A DNA stretch of 64,000 nucleotides, from the NCBI RefSeq assembly GCF_001570565.1, contig NZ_BBXE01000013.1, positions 854,978 to 918,977 on the forward strand, given 5' to 3'. The DNA comes from Herbidospora yilanensis. GTDB taxonomy: Bacteria; Actinomycetota; Actinomycetes; Streptosporangiales; Streptosporangiaceae. Position numbers and translations under genes: made by a program. Under the pieces are notes generated by a model. It ran no database searches and was not told the origin of the DNA. It saw only the letters and a list, made by a program, of their open reading frames with translations. Numbering within the stretch: the stretch's first letter is position 1; each line of letters starts with the position of its first letter. Positions 43,300-50,898 of the stretch are shown here, one piece after another.

Positions 43300-43923
43300 T
43301 CAGTCATCGCACATGTGACGGCGCTTCCAGGTGCCGGCCTCCCTGCCCTTCACCCACAGGGGCGGTGACCACAGGCACGGTCCCTCCTCTTCTTCTCCAA
43401 TAGTGCTCACCGCGATCTCTGCCTCGTCTTGGTCCGAGACCTCGGAGTAACCGTCATAGAACGGTTCGGCGAAATCGCGGCCGATCGACTCCGCGAGCCA
43501 CGGCACGAAGGTGATGTCCTGAGGGAAGAGCGCATGATCCAAGCAGCACAGATTGGGGTCCCACCCCCACATCGCGCCCTCGGGATCGCGGCAATCCAGC
43601 AGAGACGCGAGTCCGCACCCCCACTCCAGCAACTGGATCATGCCCGCGCATCGTCCGCCGGACTCGGCCCGAAATCCCAGAGCAGAGTCAGTTATGTCCG
43701 CGAAGCTGTCGCTCTTCCAGAAGTCATAGCCCCGTACACCGATGATGCCACCGCGAGGACCGAAACCTCCGTTCCCCACCTCCAGATACAGCCGCCGCAG
43801 CAGTGAAGGAAGCGGGTGACCGATGGCCTCTTCAGCCTCAGCGACCGCCTCGGAGGAGGCCATCGGTAGCACATCACGCCCGGGGTTTGACCGTATCGCT
43901 TCGAAGATCTCATCTTCTGTCAT
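43300..43923 (-). CDS. SMI1/KNR4 (SUKH) family protein
   Basis: Protein of 207 residues whose N-terminal half matches SUKH folds: AEEAIGHPLPSLLRRLYLEV, then NGGFGPRGGIIGVRG. SUKH proteins often act as immunity proteins against nuclease or deaminase toxins. The second half is acidic and Trp rich (GAMWGWDPNL), ending in a short basic tail. No toxin gene is adjacent, so it is an orphan here. Start at the ATG at 43923 with GTGGAG upstream; only gene of cassette 3, on the minus strand. Confidence 0.7.
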   Translation of the reverse strand: MTEDEIFEAIRSNPGRDVLPMASSEAVAEAEEAIGHPLPSLLRRLYLEVGNGGFGPRGGIIGVRGYDFWKSDSFADITDSALGFRAESGGRCAGMIQLLEWGCGLASLLDCRDPEGAMWGWDPNLCCLDHALFPQDITFVPWLAESIGRDFAEPFYDGYSEVSDQDEAEIAVSTIGEEEEGPCLWSPPLWVKGREAGTWKRRHMCDD

Positions 43924-44164
43924 GATCGGCACTCCACATGCGAGGACCGCTGAAGGAAGAGCCAGAAGTTGCCCACGTCCATAAGGCTGCATGTTGCCAG
44001 CTTCGACCGACAATGCCCCAACGCAGAAGCATCGTTCGCATGCCAGATCCGTGCGGCCAGAACGAGCGGCGATCAGCGGTGAATCGTGAGGACTCACGGT
44101 CACTCGGCCGACTCTGACCTGTACCCGTGTTTTCCCAGCTCAGCACGCGACGATCAGTAACCTA
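43924..44164 (+). other. Gene-free end of cassette 3
   Basis: About 240 bases upstream of the SUKH gene up to R4. An open frame continues the SUKH gene upstream to 44103 but has no family-like content. Confidence 0.5.
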
Positions 44165-44343
44165 TTCCCAAGCCGACAGCGCGGGTTCGATTCCCGTCAC
44201 CCGCTCTCGGCGAGCCCTGCTCGGTGGCCTAACGACCACCTTCGCGGGGCTCTTTTGCTTTCTGGAGGGCGACCCCCAGACCCCCGATGCGAGAGGGCTT
44301 TGCCCCCTCACGCTCCCCCGGTCCGCTGTCGCGTCCCCGTCGT
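44165..44343 (+). repeat. tRNA-Gly repeat R4, nearly identical to R2
   Basis: 179 bp differing from R2 at only two bases by eye (CTGAC to CCGAC and CTTCGC to CTTTGC). It then stops abruptly at GTCGT, whereas R2 goes on. Points to a recent duplication. Confidence 0.9.
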
Positions 44344-44478
44344 ACACCGCTACTTAACCGAACTGATCTTGGTAGTGAACCATGAGTCTCCTCTCTGGCG
44401 GCCCAACTCTCTGTGACCACATTCAGTTCTAAGGGGGAGGGTGTTCGGCGCGTCGCGGCGATCGCCGGGGGCTTTGGG

Positions 44479-44952
44479 TCAGTGGCAGCGCATGTCGGAC
44501 CCGGCTTCGTGTCCTCCGTCGAAGAATTCCACGATGACGTCCTTGGAGCCGTCTCCTCGCCATGATCCGCTCGGGTTGACGTATACGGTGCCGGAGAGCG
44601 CTCCGCCCTCGATGCCCTCGACCGTGACGGACTTGTAGTAGCGGACAAGCTCGGCATCGGGCAGCTTCGTGATCAGAGCCAGGTGGACCAGATAGTCGCA
44701 ATGGTTGCTGTTGCCCGACAGCAGGCCCACCACGCGCGCCTCGGCCCGCAGATCATGTTCGGTGTCGGGTGGGAGGGAGAGCATGCTCACCCGTTCGTGC
44801 AGCCGGGCCAGCTTCTCGTCGTTGCGCCACTGCGGAACGACGAACACCAGGGTGGAGGCGACGATCGAAGCCAGGAGCGCGAGACATACGAAGAACGGCC
44901 ACCTCCTCCGCTGCTTCGGTAACGCCTCCGAGGCTGTTTCGGTCAGCACCAT
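44479..44952 (-). CDS. Small membrane-anchored protein of unknown function
   Basis: Protein of 157 residues with one membrane helix near the N-terminus (WPFFVCLALLASIVASTLVF), a cytoplasmic basic KQRRR, and an outer domain (DAELVRYYKSVTVEGIEG, then VYVNPSGSWRGDGSKD) ending in MRCH. GGAG six bases before the ATG at 44952 favours this start over one 33 bases upstream. No family recognised; it is the only apparently intact gene in cassette 4. Confidence 0.6.
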   Translation of the reverse strand: MVLTETASEALPKQRRRWPFFVCLALLASIVASTLVFVVPQWRNDEKLARLHERVSMLSLPPDTEHDLRAEARVVGLLSGNSNHCDYLVHLALITKLPDAELVRYYKSVTVEGIEGGALSGTVYVNPSGSWRGDGSKDVIVEFFDGGHEAGSDMRCH

Positions 44953-45153
44953 GCCATTCTCCAGAGCTCGTCGAGTGATCACCATTCAACAACACGGATC
45001 GCTAATTGCGTCGATGCTAAGAAAGCGCCGGCGAGCCGGCTGAGCGGGATCGCGCCCGTGCTCTCAGGGCGAGCCATGGCCGCGGTGTTGATCGGCTGAG
45101 CCTGCAAGCTTCATGCCCCCGCTGGCAATCCGGGCCACTCACCGGCGAGCGGG

Positions 45154-45510
45154 TCAGGATGTCATCTCGGATGATCGTCCAGTCGTGCGGTGGATACTGG
45201 GCATACCCAGGCTCACGATGCTTGTGCGCGCAGCCGCTGCCCGTATGGCCTGCAGCTTCTGCTCAGTGGCGGCGAGAGTGGTCTCGATCGCGGAGACTTC
45301 ACCGAGCCAGCCTTGATCCTTGGCCTCGGAGAGGCGGTCGATCAGGTTGGCGCGGATTTCTTCGAGTCTGGGCATCTGAGCTGGGTCAACGCGAAGAAGA
45401 GGGCATCTGACACAGGCGTTTTCATGCGCGCAAGGGCTTCCATGGTCGCGTCCGCATATTCCGAGCGCGACTTTCTGTAGTTCGAAATGGGCGGGAAATT
45501 CTGCCCATTC
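45154..45510 (-). pseudogene. Fossil C-terminus of an actinobacterial tyrosine integrase
   Basis: The frame reads from a TAG at 45511-45513 into EWAEFPAHFELQKVALG, then ICGRDHGSPCAHENACVRCP, LLRVDPAQMPRLEEIRANL and DQGWLGEVSAIETTLAATE. This is the typical tail of integrases of Streptomyces-type integrative elements: a Cys cluster, then a helix with EGWLGEVE-like sequence. The catalytic Arg-His-Arg-Tyr part is missing; the fragment stops 23 bases from repeat R5. It is the only recombinase trace I find in the array and cannot be active. Confidence 0.75.
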
Positions 45511-45532
45511 CTATGAGCTGTAATCCATGCGA

Positions 45533-45680
45533 TTCCCAAGCTGACTGCGCGGGTTCGATTCCCGTCACCCGCTCTCAGCGAGCCCTGCTCGGTGGCCTTC
45601 GGACCACCTTCGCGGGGCTCTTCTCGTTTCTGGGGGCGACCCCCAGACCCCCGCTGCCAGGGGGCTTCGCCCCCTCACGT
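45533..45680 (+). repeat. tRNA-Gly repeat R5
   Basis: Copy of the tRNA 3' half, terminator and the first part of the flank, 148 bp. It differs from R1, R2 and R4 in having GGCCTTCGGACC instead of GGCCTAACGACC in the terminator loop, a change shared with R6. Two sub-lineages of repeats are thus visible. Confidence 0.88.
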
Positions 45681-45957
45681 CGCATGTAGTGGTTGACGCT
45701 GAGCGGGGAGAGCGTGTCACCCTCATCGGGCGTCACGCCTTGGGACCGTGCCAGACTCGGCGGTTCCCACGCGCCGAAGATCGTGAAGCGCGGCTTGGGC
45801 ATATACAGCGCGTACGGATGCAGTCACTCAGCGCGACTCCCCCGCATAGAGGGCTTTGGGCTCACCCTGAACGCCTAGCTCTTCAGACAGCCGCCAGACA
45901 CCGGGTTTGATTAGTTCAATTGAGTCTTAGGATGGCTTATCAAACTCCGCAACTACC
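45681..45957 (+). other. Gene-free start of cassette 5
   Basis: About 280 bases between R5 and the Fic gene. A minus-strand frame (to 45802) begins PKPRFTIFGAWEPPSLARSQ but runs into R5 and has no known match. An AT-rich patch near 45905-45950 probably holds the fic promoter. Confidence 0.4.
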
Positions 45958-47073
45958 GTGAACGCAGGGGATCCAGTGGCCGGAAGAGGGCGTCCCACCC
46001 GAGCTACGGTGTACGACAGGCTTGCTCGGGCGCTGCAGGAGCTCAACCAACGCCTTGGCGGACTCCCGAGCCCCGCTGAGGCGCAAGAGATCTGGTCAGA
46101 CATCTGGCATCTGGAGGCGCACCACTCCACCGCGCTCGAAGGCAACACACTCGTTCTACGTGAGGTCCAAACCCTGCTCGATCAGGGAAGAGCCGTCGGC
46201 GCCAAGCCTCTACGCGAGTACAACGAGGTCAAAGGGTATGGCGACGCAGCTAAGTGGGTCTACGGGCAGGCATTGGAACCTGAGGTGTGGAACGAGGGCC
46301 AGCTCATTAGTCTGAGTGAGCTACGTCATATCCATTACACCGCGATGACACCGGTCTGGGATGTGGCGCCTCACCCTGACGCGACAGATCAAGAACGACC
46401 AGGCAGCTTTCGTCAGCACGACCTTCACCCATTTGCGGAGGGCATGACCCCACCTGCCTGGCCACTTGTGCCGGGAGAGATTCAGGCTTGGGTGGACCAA
46501 GTCTGTGCCACGGGCAAAAAGCTGGAGGCAGGAGAAGATCTTGGGCACCCCCTGCCCGAGGAACTCGCCCGCATCCACAATGCCTTCGAGCGAGTCCATC
46601 CGTTCATCGATGGAAACGGTCGTACGGGGCGGCTCGCTCTCAATCTCATACTGGTGCGGTTGAGCTATCCACCGATCATCATCTTCAAGCAACAGCGTGA
46701 GGCATACCTGGCGGCCATGCGCCGAGCTGACGCTGGCGACTGTGGCGCCTTGGGCGAATTGATCGCACGAGCGATGGAGGAGAACCTCAATCGCTTCATC
46801 GTCCCCAATGTTGCAGGGCCGGCAAGACTGGTACCGCTGGCCGCACTGGTCGACAAAGAGTTCACCATTAACGCCCTTCGGCAAGCTGCACAGCGTGGAC
46901 GCCTCAACGCGGTTCAGGGGGCGGATGGGGTGTGGAGGTCGACGCGCAAGTCCGTGGAAACGTACCGCGCTTCCAAGCACAAGCAGTCGGCAAGCTCGAA
47001 GGCCCGAACGAAGAAGGATGAAGCGGGGCCAATGGGACTCTTTGATATTGATGCAGCGGAGGGGCATAGCTGA
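45958..47073 (+). CDS. Fic/DOC family protein, class II (self-inhibited)
   Basis: Protein of 371 residues with a perfect Fic motif HPFIDGNGRTGR (about 218-229). The N-terminal inhibitory helix motif [S/T]xxxE[G/N] is in HSTALEGNTL near residue 61, which defines class II Fic proteins that block their own ATP site. A C-terminal winged-helix-like region (from about 295) and a basic tail follow. Fic enzymes AMPylate or otherwise modify target proteins. GTG start at 45958, no clear ribosome site. Only gene of cassette 5; no separate antitoxin is needed in this class. Confidence 0.92.
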   Translation: MNAGDPVAGRGRPTRATVYDRLARALQELNQRLGGLPSPAEAQEIWSDIWHLEAHHSTALEGNTLVLREVQTLLDQGRAVGAKPLREYNEVKGYGDAAKWVYGQALEPEVWNEGQLISLSELRHIHYTAMTPVWDVAPHPDATDQERPGSFRQHDLHPFAEGMTPPAWPLVPGEIQAWVDQVCATGKKLEAGEDLGHPLPEELARIHNAFERVHPFIDGNGRTGRLALNLILVRLSYPPIIIFKQQREAYLAAMRRADAGDCGALGELIARAMEENLNRFIVPNVAGPARLVPLAALVDKEFTINALRQAAQRGRLNAVQGADGVWRSTRKSVETYRASKHKQSASSKARTKKDEAGPMGLFDIDAAEGHS

Positions 47074-47131
47074 CCCAGCCACGGCGGGACACGGCAACGC
47101 CGTATGGCTGGCTTCGTCAGGCGGGAGTGTC

Positions 47132-47150
47132 GTGCCAGATGCGTGCCAGA
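47132..47150 (+). repeat. Paired GTGCCAGA repeats, possible integrase arm sites
   Basis: GTGCCAGA occurs at 47132 and 47143, an 11-base period, about 100 bases before R6. An inverted repeat AGGGCAT/ATGCCCT follows. Arm-type sites beside an attachment core often look like this. Confidence 0.35.
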
Positions 47151-47253
47151 GCGGTCGGTCGGTCGTGATCCCTAAGAGCCAAGGGCATCCAGTCTCATGT
47201 TCATGCCCTGGGCATTCCGTTTCCGCAGGTCAGCTAGGCAAGATCAGTGATGT

Positions 47254-47537
47254 TTCCCAAGCTGACCGCGCGGGTTCGATTCCCGTCACCCGCTCTCGGC
47301 GAGCCCTGCTCGGTGGCCTTCGGACCACCTTCGCGGGGCTCTTTTCGTCTCTGGGGGCGACCGCAGCCCCCCGATGCGAAGGGGCATGCGCCCCCTCGCA
47401 CTCCCCCTGGCCGCTTTCGCGTCCCGGCGTCCTATCGCTCCGGGCGAAGGGCTCCGCCCTCACGCTCCCTGGTAAGGCCTCGCTTCGCTCGTCAAACCAT
47501 TGTTCCGTTACGGCTTCGCCTGGTCGGCCGCCCGACC
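47254..47537 (+). repeat. tRNA-Gly repeat R6
   Basis: 284-bp copy with tRNA 3' half, terminator and most of the GC-rich flank. It shares the TTCGG loop with R5. It closes the recognisable array; the lectin gene follows 125 bases later on the other strand. Confidence 0.88.
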
Positions 47538-47662
47538 AGCTCCACCCACCCGACTACTGCGGTCGACGTACTCATATCTGCGGAGAGAATTCATGACGAC
47601 CCGGCGGGCAGAAACGGGCCACCAGCTTGATCACCGACACGGGATCTGGAGTATTCAGGCGG

Positions 47663-48202
47663 TCAGCTGATGTTGAAGCGCTGGTTCCAGTTGCCGCTGC
47701 ACTGCCAGACCTGCAACTTCGTCCCCGCGTGGTAGCTCGCGCCGACCGCGTCCAGGCAGAGGTTGCCCTGTAGGTTGACGAGCTTGACCCAGGGGTCGCC
47801 GGTCACCTGCGGCCGTGCGACCCATCGCTGGTTCCTGCCGCCGCTGCAGCGCCATTGCTGGACCCGCGTGCCATTCCCAATCGGCCCGTCGACCGCCATG
47901 TCCAGGCACCTGTTGGAGCCGTAGTTGCGCAGCTCGTAGATGCCCGCGAAGTCCGAGGTGGTTCCGGTCCGAACGATGGCCCAGTACTGCGTGTCCCCTC
48001 CGGTCAGGGGCCACAACTCGGGCCGCACCCCGTCCCCCTGGAACGGGACCGGAAGATCGATCACCAGGCGGTTCTCCGCGCCGGGCGCCCTCATGACGCT
48101 CACGTACACCCCCCGGAGGTCGGCCGAGGCGGGTCCGATCGGCAGTCCCGCGAACAGCGTGAGCCCCGCCACCACCACCATGAGGATCTTTCTGATGCGC
48201 AT
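47663..48202 (-). CDS. Secreted ricin-type beta-trefoil lectin
   Basis: Protein of 179 residues. The signal peptide is RKILMVVVAGLTLFAGLPIG to about residue 28. One RICIN domain (about 50-179) has the repeating QxW/F marks SNRCLDMAVDG, VQQWRCSGGRNQRW, GNLCLDAVGAS and LQVWQCSGNWNQRF. It would bind sugars outside the cell; there is no attached hydrolase domain, which is unusual for actinomycete RICIN proteins. Confidence 0.85.
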   Translation of the reverse strand: MRIRKILMVVVAGLTLFAGLPIGPASADLRGVYVSVMRAPGAENRLVIDLPVPFQGDGVRPELWPLTGGDTQYWAIVRTGTTSDFAGIYELRNYGSNRCLDMAVDGPIGNGTRVQQWRCSGGRNQRWVARPQVTGDPWVKLVNLQGNLCLDAVGASYHAGTKLQVWQCSGNWNQRFNIS

Positions 48203-48667
48203 TCGTTCTCCTTCTGCTGTCCTGTCCCACGTCGGGCGCCAAGCATGCGAAGGAGCGGTATAGGTCTGGTATATCCGCAGATGGGGTCGGCAGCCTCAGA
48301 TGGCCCAGAGCGAGCACGGTGCACGACGAATCAGCCCTCATCGTGGCGGCCACCGAGTTCGGCGCCAGCACCGGCCTGCTCCGGCCACTCCGTTCATGCC
48401 TCCGTTACGACCTCACCGCCGAGGCCGGCCAGGCCGGGCCTTTCTCCTTGACCCGCGTCCGGTGGCGATGGGAGCTGAGCCTGAAGTCTTCGACCGACCA
48501 CGGCTGGCAGGTCAAGGACTTGCATGATGTTCCCCGGCTTTCGTGGCGACGGTGTCATCGGCGAGCGCCGGCGCATTCGCTCGACCATTCGGCGCTGGCG
48601 GCACGGCCCGCCGCCTCGTGCGGGCCGGTCGGCCCTCGGCGTAGGCTCACGGGCGCACCGTCGAGCG
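48203..48667 (+). other. No confident gene
   Basis: About 460 bases between the lectin and the next membrane gene. A plus-strand GTG frame at 48319-48702 has fairly protein-like content at first (WRWELSLKSSTDHGWQVKDL) but becomes Arg/Ala/Pro rich and overlaps the next gene. Possibly a gene remnant. Confidence 0.4.
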
Positions 48668-49240
48668 ATGGCGAACGAGAGGAAAAGACCGTCCGTGCAT
48701 GACTACGACGACCCGGCCTGGGGGCCGCTTCCCGTGCGCCCGGCGCCACTGCGCTGGTTGCTGCTTCTCCCCCTGACCCTGGTGTTCCTGCCGCTGTGGT
48801 GGGTGGTGTGGGTCGTCCTGGCGATCTGCTTCTACTGCGTGGCGCCGGTGGCGCAGCTGATCGTTTACATCGTGCCGCGTGCCGAGAACGGCGCGATACG
48901 AATGCTGGACGCCACATTGGGCCAATTACCGTTCGTCCCGCTCTGGTGTGTGACCCCGGTGGGGCTGGTGCGGGAGGGCGACACGGCGTACTACCGGGCG
49001 CGCGTTGACCAGCGCATCGAGAAGCAGACCCGACGCGTGGAGACCTCCCAGTACCGTCGCGAGTACCACCGCGACCTGGAACTCGGCGCACACTACTTCC
49101 GTGGCGCCGGCGCCGGTTACGCCCTGCGCGTCGCATCGGAGCAGGGCTGGAACCTCCACCCGGTGCTGCGCTCGCACCCCCGGCGTCGGCTCCGGCTGCG
49201 TCACAACGGCCGGCCACGGCCGGACCTCAGGGCACGATGA
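48668..49240 (+). CDS. Small membrane protein of unknown function
   Basis: Protein of 190 residues with a hydrophobic hairpin near the N-terminus (LLLLPLTLVFLPLWWVVWVV and ICFYCVAPVAQLIVYIV) and a basic cytoplasmic C-half (YYRARVDQRIEKQTRRVETS). A GTG nine codons later, after GAGAGGAAAAG, is an alternative start. No family recognised. Stands alone between minus-strand genes. Confidence 0.55.
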   Translation: MANERKRPSVHDYDDPAWGPLPVRPAPLRWLLLLPLTLVFLPLWWVVWVVLAICFYCVAPVAQLIVYIVPRAENGAIRMLDATLGQLPFVPLWCVTPVGLVREGDTAYYRARVDQRIEKQTRRVETSQYRREYHRDLELGAHYFRGAGAGYALRVASEQGWNLHPVLRSHPRRRLRLRHNGRPRPDLRAR

Positions 49241-49355
49241 CCTGGCCGCCCTTCACCGATCGGCTCTGAGCAGGTCGACCGCCGGCGTGGCCACGACATC
49301 GTCCAGGCGGGGCCGGCCTGGAGCAGGTCGAGGCGGGTCGCGTCCCGCCGCGGCC

Positions 49356-49652
49356 TCAGTTGCGCGCGCGGATCACCATGACCAGCCCGGCGATGAACGA
49401 CCCGAGCAGGACCGGCGACAGGACCGCGAGGCCGCCCCACACGACGAGGCCGAGATAGCCGAGCGCGGACGAACTGTGCGTCGGGTCGGCATCAGCGGCT
49501 GCGAACAGCCCCAGGCCGAGGATGACACCGACCACCGTGATCGCGATCGGCGTCCACAGGAGCACGCGGGCCCACACGCGGTACTTCCGGCTGTAGACCC
49601 GCCGGGCCGGCCGCACGTTCGGCTGTGGGGGATAGCCGGCGAGTTCGCTCAT
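49356..49652 (-). CDS. Small two-helix membrane protein of unknown function
   Basis: Protein of 98 residues with a basic N-terminus (RPARRVYSRKYRVWARVL) and two to three membrane helices (LWTPIAITVVGVILGLGLFA, LGYLGLVVWGGLAVLSPVLL, FIAGLVMVIRARN). I start at MSELAGYPPQ (49652). No family recognised; the codon pattern supports a real gene. Confidence 0.55.
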   Translation of the reverse strand: MSELAGYPPQPNVRPARRVYSRKYRVWARVLLWTPIAITVVGVILGLGLFAAADADPTHSSSALGYLGLVVWGGLAVLSPVLLGSFIAGLVMVIRARN

Positions 49653-49824
49653 GTCGCATTTGTACCAGCCCACGCGGCCCCCGGGAGGAGAAGGTGTTCA
49701 CGTGGGAGGACATCCGCACCTGCACACGGGGGGCGGCGAGCATTTCCCGGGCCGGCCCTTCGCCGAGATCCTGCTCACGCGGCCTCCGCGCCTCCCGCCG
49801 CATCACGGGCGCGCCGCCTTCCCG

Positions 49825-50526
49825 TCAGTCCTTCCTGCTGTCCCAGGGGTCACCGATCCAGCCGTCGAAGGAGGGGATCAGGGCCACGAGGGCGGCCCCG
49901 AGCCGCCAGTCCAGCTCCGGTGCGTACAGATGTACCGTGTCCCCGGACGACTTGAACTCAAGCGGGACCTGTCCGCCGGAGCGCCACTTGATGCGGCGTG
50001 GGCCGCGCGGGAAGTCACCGCCGCCGCCGCCGAACAGGCTGGCCACGAGGATGAGCGGTAGCAGGGGCGTGCAGAGCCACCACACGCACCACCAGAACAG
50101 CCGGCCCTTGTATCCCACCGCGTCGGGGCTGCCGGGGCGGCTCACCGTCCAGCGTGTGCGCAGTCGCCGGCTGAACGCCTTGTCGCGCGTGAACGCACCG
50201 AGTGGTTCGCCTTGCGGGCCGAGCACCTTGAACTGTGCCCGCCCGTTGCCCGTGGAGACGGTGACCAGGGTGGCGACCCGCGCCTGGCGATGCTCGTCCG
50301 CCCACAGGACGAAGAAGCGGGCTCCGCTCTTCCGGGCCGCGAGGTAGGCGGATATGCCGCCGGGCGGCACCTCGCGTTCGACATAAGCGACCGGCCGCGA
50401 AGGTTGCGATCCGTCGGAGAAACTGATCCGGCAGTCGAGTTGCCCGCCAGGGGTGGTCCTCAGTCGCCGCAGTGCTTGCAAGGTCAGAGTGCCGGTCACC
50501 TGACGGCTCCTTCGCGCAGTGTTCAT
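49825..50526 (-). CDS. Hypothetical protein with one central hydrophobic segment
   Basis: Protein of 233 residues. The N-half (1-140) is soluble and mixed (LYFVLW-type strands such as SGARFFVLWADEHRQARVAT). A hydrophobic stretch (WWCVWWLCTPLLPLILVASLF) lies near 148-168, and a short C-part ends DGWIGDPWDSRKD. No family recognised. Start at the ATG at 50526. Confidence 0.55.
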   Translation of the reverse strand: MNTARRSRQVTGTLTLQALRRLRTTPGGQLDCRISFSDGSQPSRPVAYVEREVPPGGISAYLAARKSGARFFVLWADEHRQARVATLVTVSTGNGRAQFKVLGPQGEPLGAFTRDKAFSRRLRTRWTVSRPGSPDAVGYKGRLFWWCVWWLCTPLLPLILVASLFGGGGGDFPRGPRRIKWRSGGQVPLEFKSSGDTVHLYAPELDWRLGAALVALIPSFDGWIGDPWDSRKD

Positions 50527-50631
50527 GTCGAACGGTCAGCACGAAGGTACGCGTGCGCGGCCCCCATTGTTCCCTTGATGAGGATTTGATCCCTGTTTGC
50601 GGTCGGTTGGGCGCTTCTCCGGTGAGCCCCT

Positions 50632-50841
50632 TCAGACCTTCATGACGATGACGCGTCCGCCGCACAGAGCGGCCAGGTCGTCCGGATCGGAGGTGAGAAC
50701 CGTCACGGGGCCAGGGGCCGCGAGAGCGGTGGCGCAGAGCATGGCGTCGATGGCGTACTCGTGTCCGTGTGAACGGGTGAGGAACCGAGGCGGCCCATGG
50801 TGACTCACGGTCATAAGATCCGCGCCGACCGGCGTGTCCAC
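50632..50841 (-). pseudogene. Truncated PIN-domain protein (VapC-like remnant)
   Basis: Only the C-terminal part of a PIN domain is encoded: HEYAIDAMLCATALAAPGPV then TVLTSDPDDLAALCG, ending RVIVMKV. The TSDPDDL motif is typical of the last acidic residue in PIN toxins. The start codon GTG at 50841 lies inside a tRNA-like fragment (50840-50864), so an insertion or deletion cut off the N-terminal half. No antitoxin is nearby. Confidence 0.65.
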
Positions 50842-50864
50842 AGCGCGGGTTCGACTCCCGTCAC
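50840..50864 (+). repeat. tRNA-Gly T-arm fragment R7
   Basis: ACAGCGCGGGTTCGA then CTCCCGTCAC, one base different from tRNA-Gly, followed by a small CTCC/GGAG hairpin and CTTTT. About 3.3 kb beyond R6 and adjoining the PIN remnant. Confidence 0.6.
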
Positions 50865-50898
50865 TCCTTCTCGGGGAGCTTTTCGATGCCTCGGTTCC

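Noticed and set aside
45575..45802. Minus-strand ORF running from cassette 5 into R5
   Set aside because: Its second half is the translated repeat, and the first half has no known match or ribosome site; possibly a fossil, not an annotatable gene.
41875..47537. tRNA-like copies R2-R6 as functional tRNA genes
   Set aside because: All start in the anticodon loop and lack the D arm and the 5' acceptor strand, so no cloverleaf can form.
40365..47537. CRISPR array or integron with attC sites
   Set aside because: Repeats are few, long and unevenly spaced, spacers contain genes, no cas genes or integron integrase occur, and the repeat is plainly tRNA-derived.
48319..48702. Plus-strand ORF of 127 codons before the membrane protein gene
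   Set aside because: Later half is Arg/Ala/Pro rich and overlaps a better supported gene; no family features.
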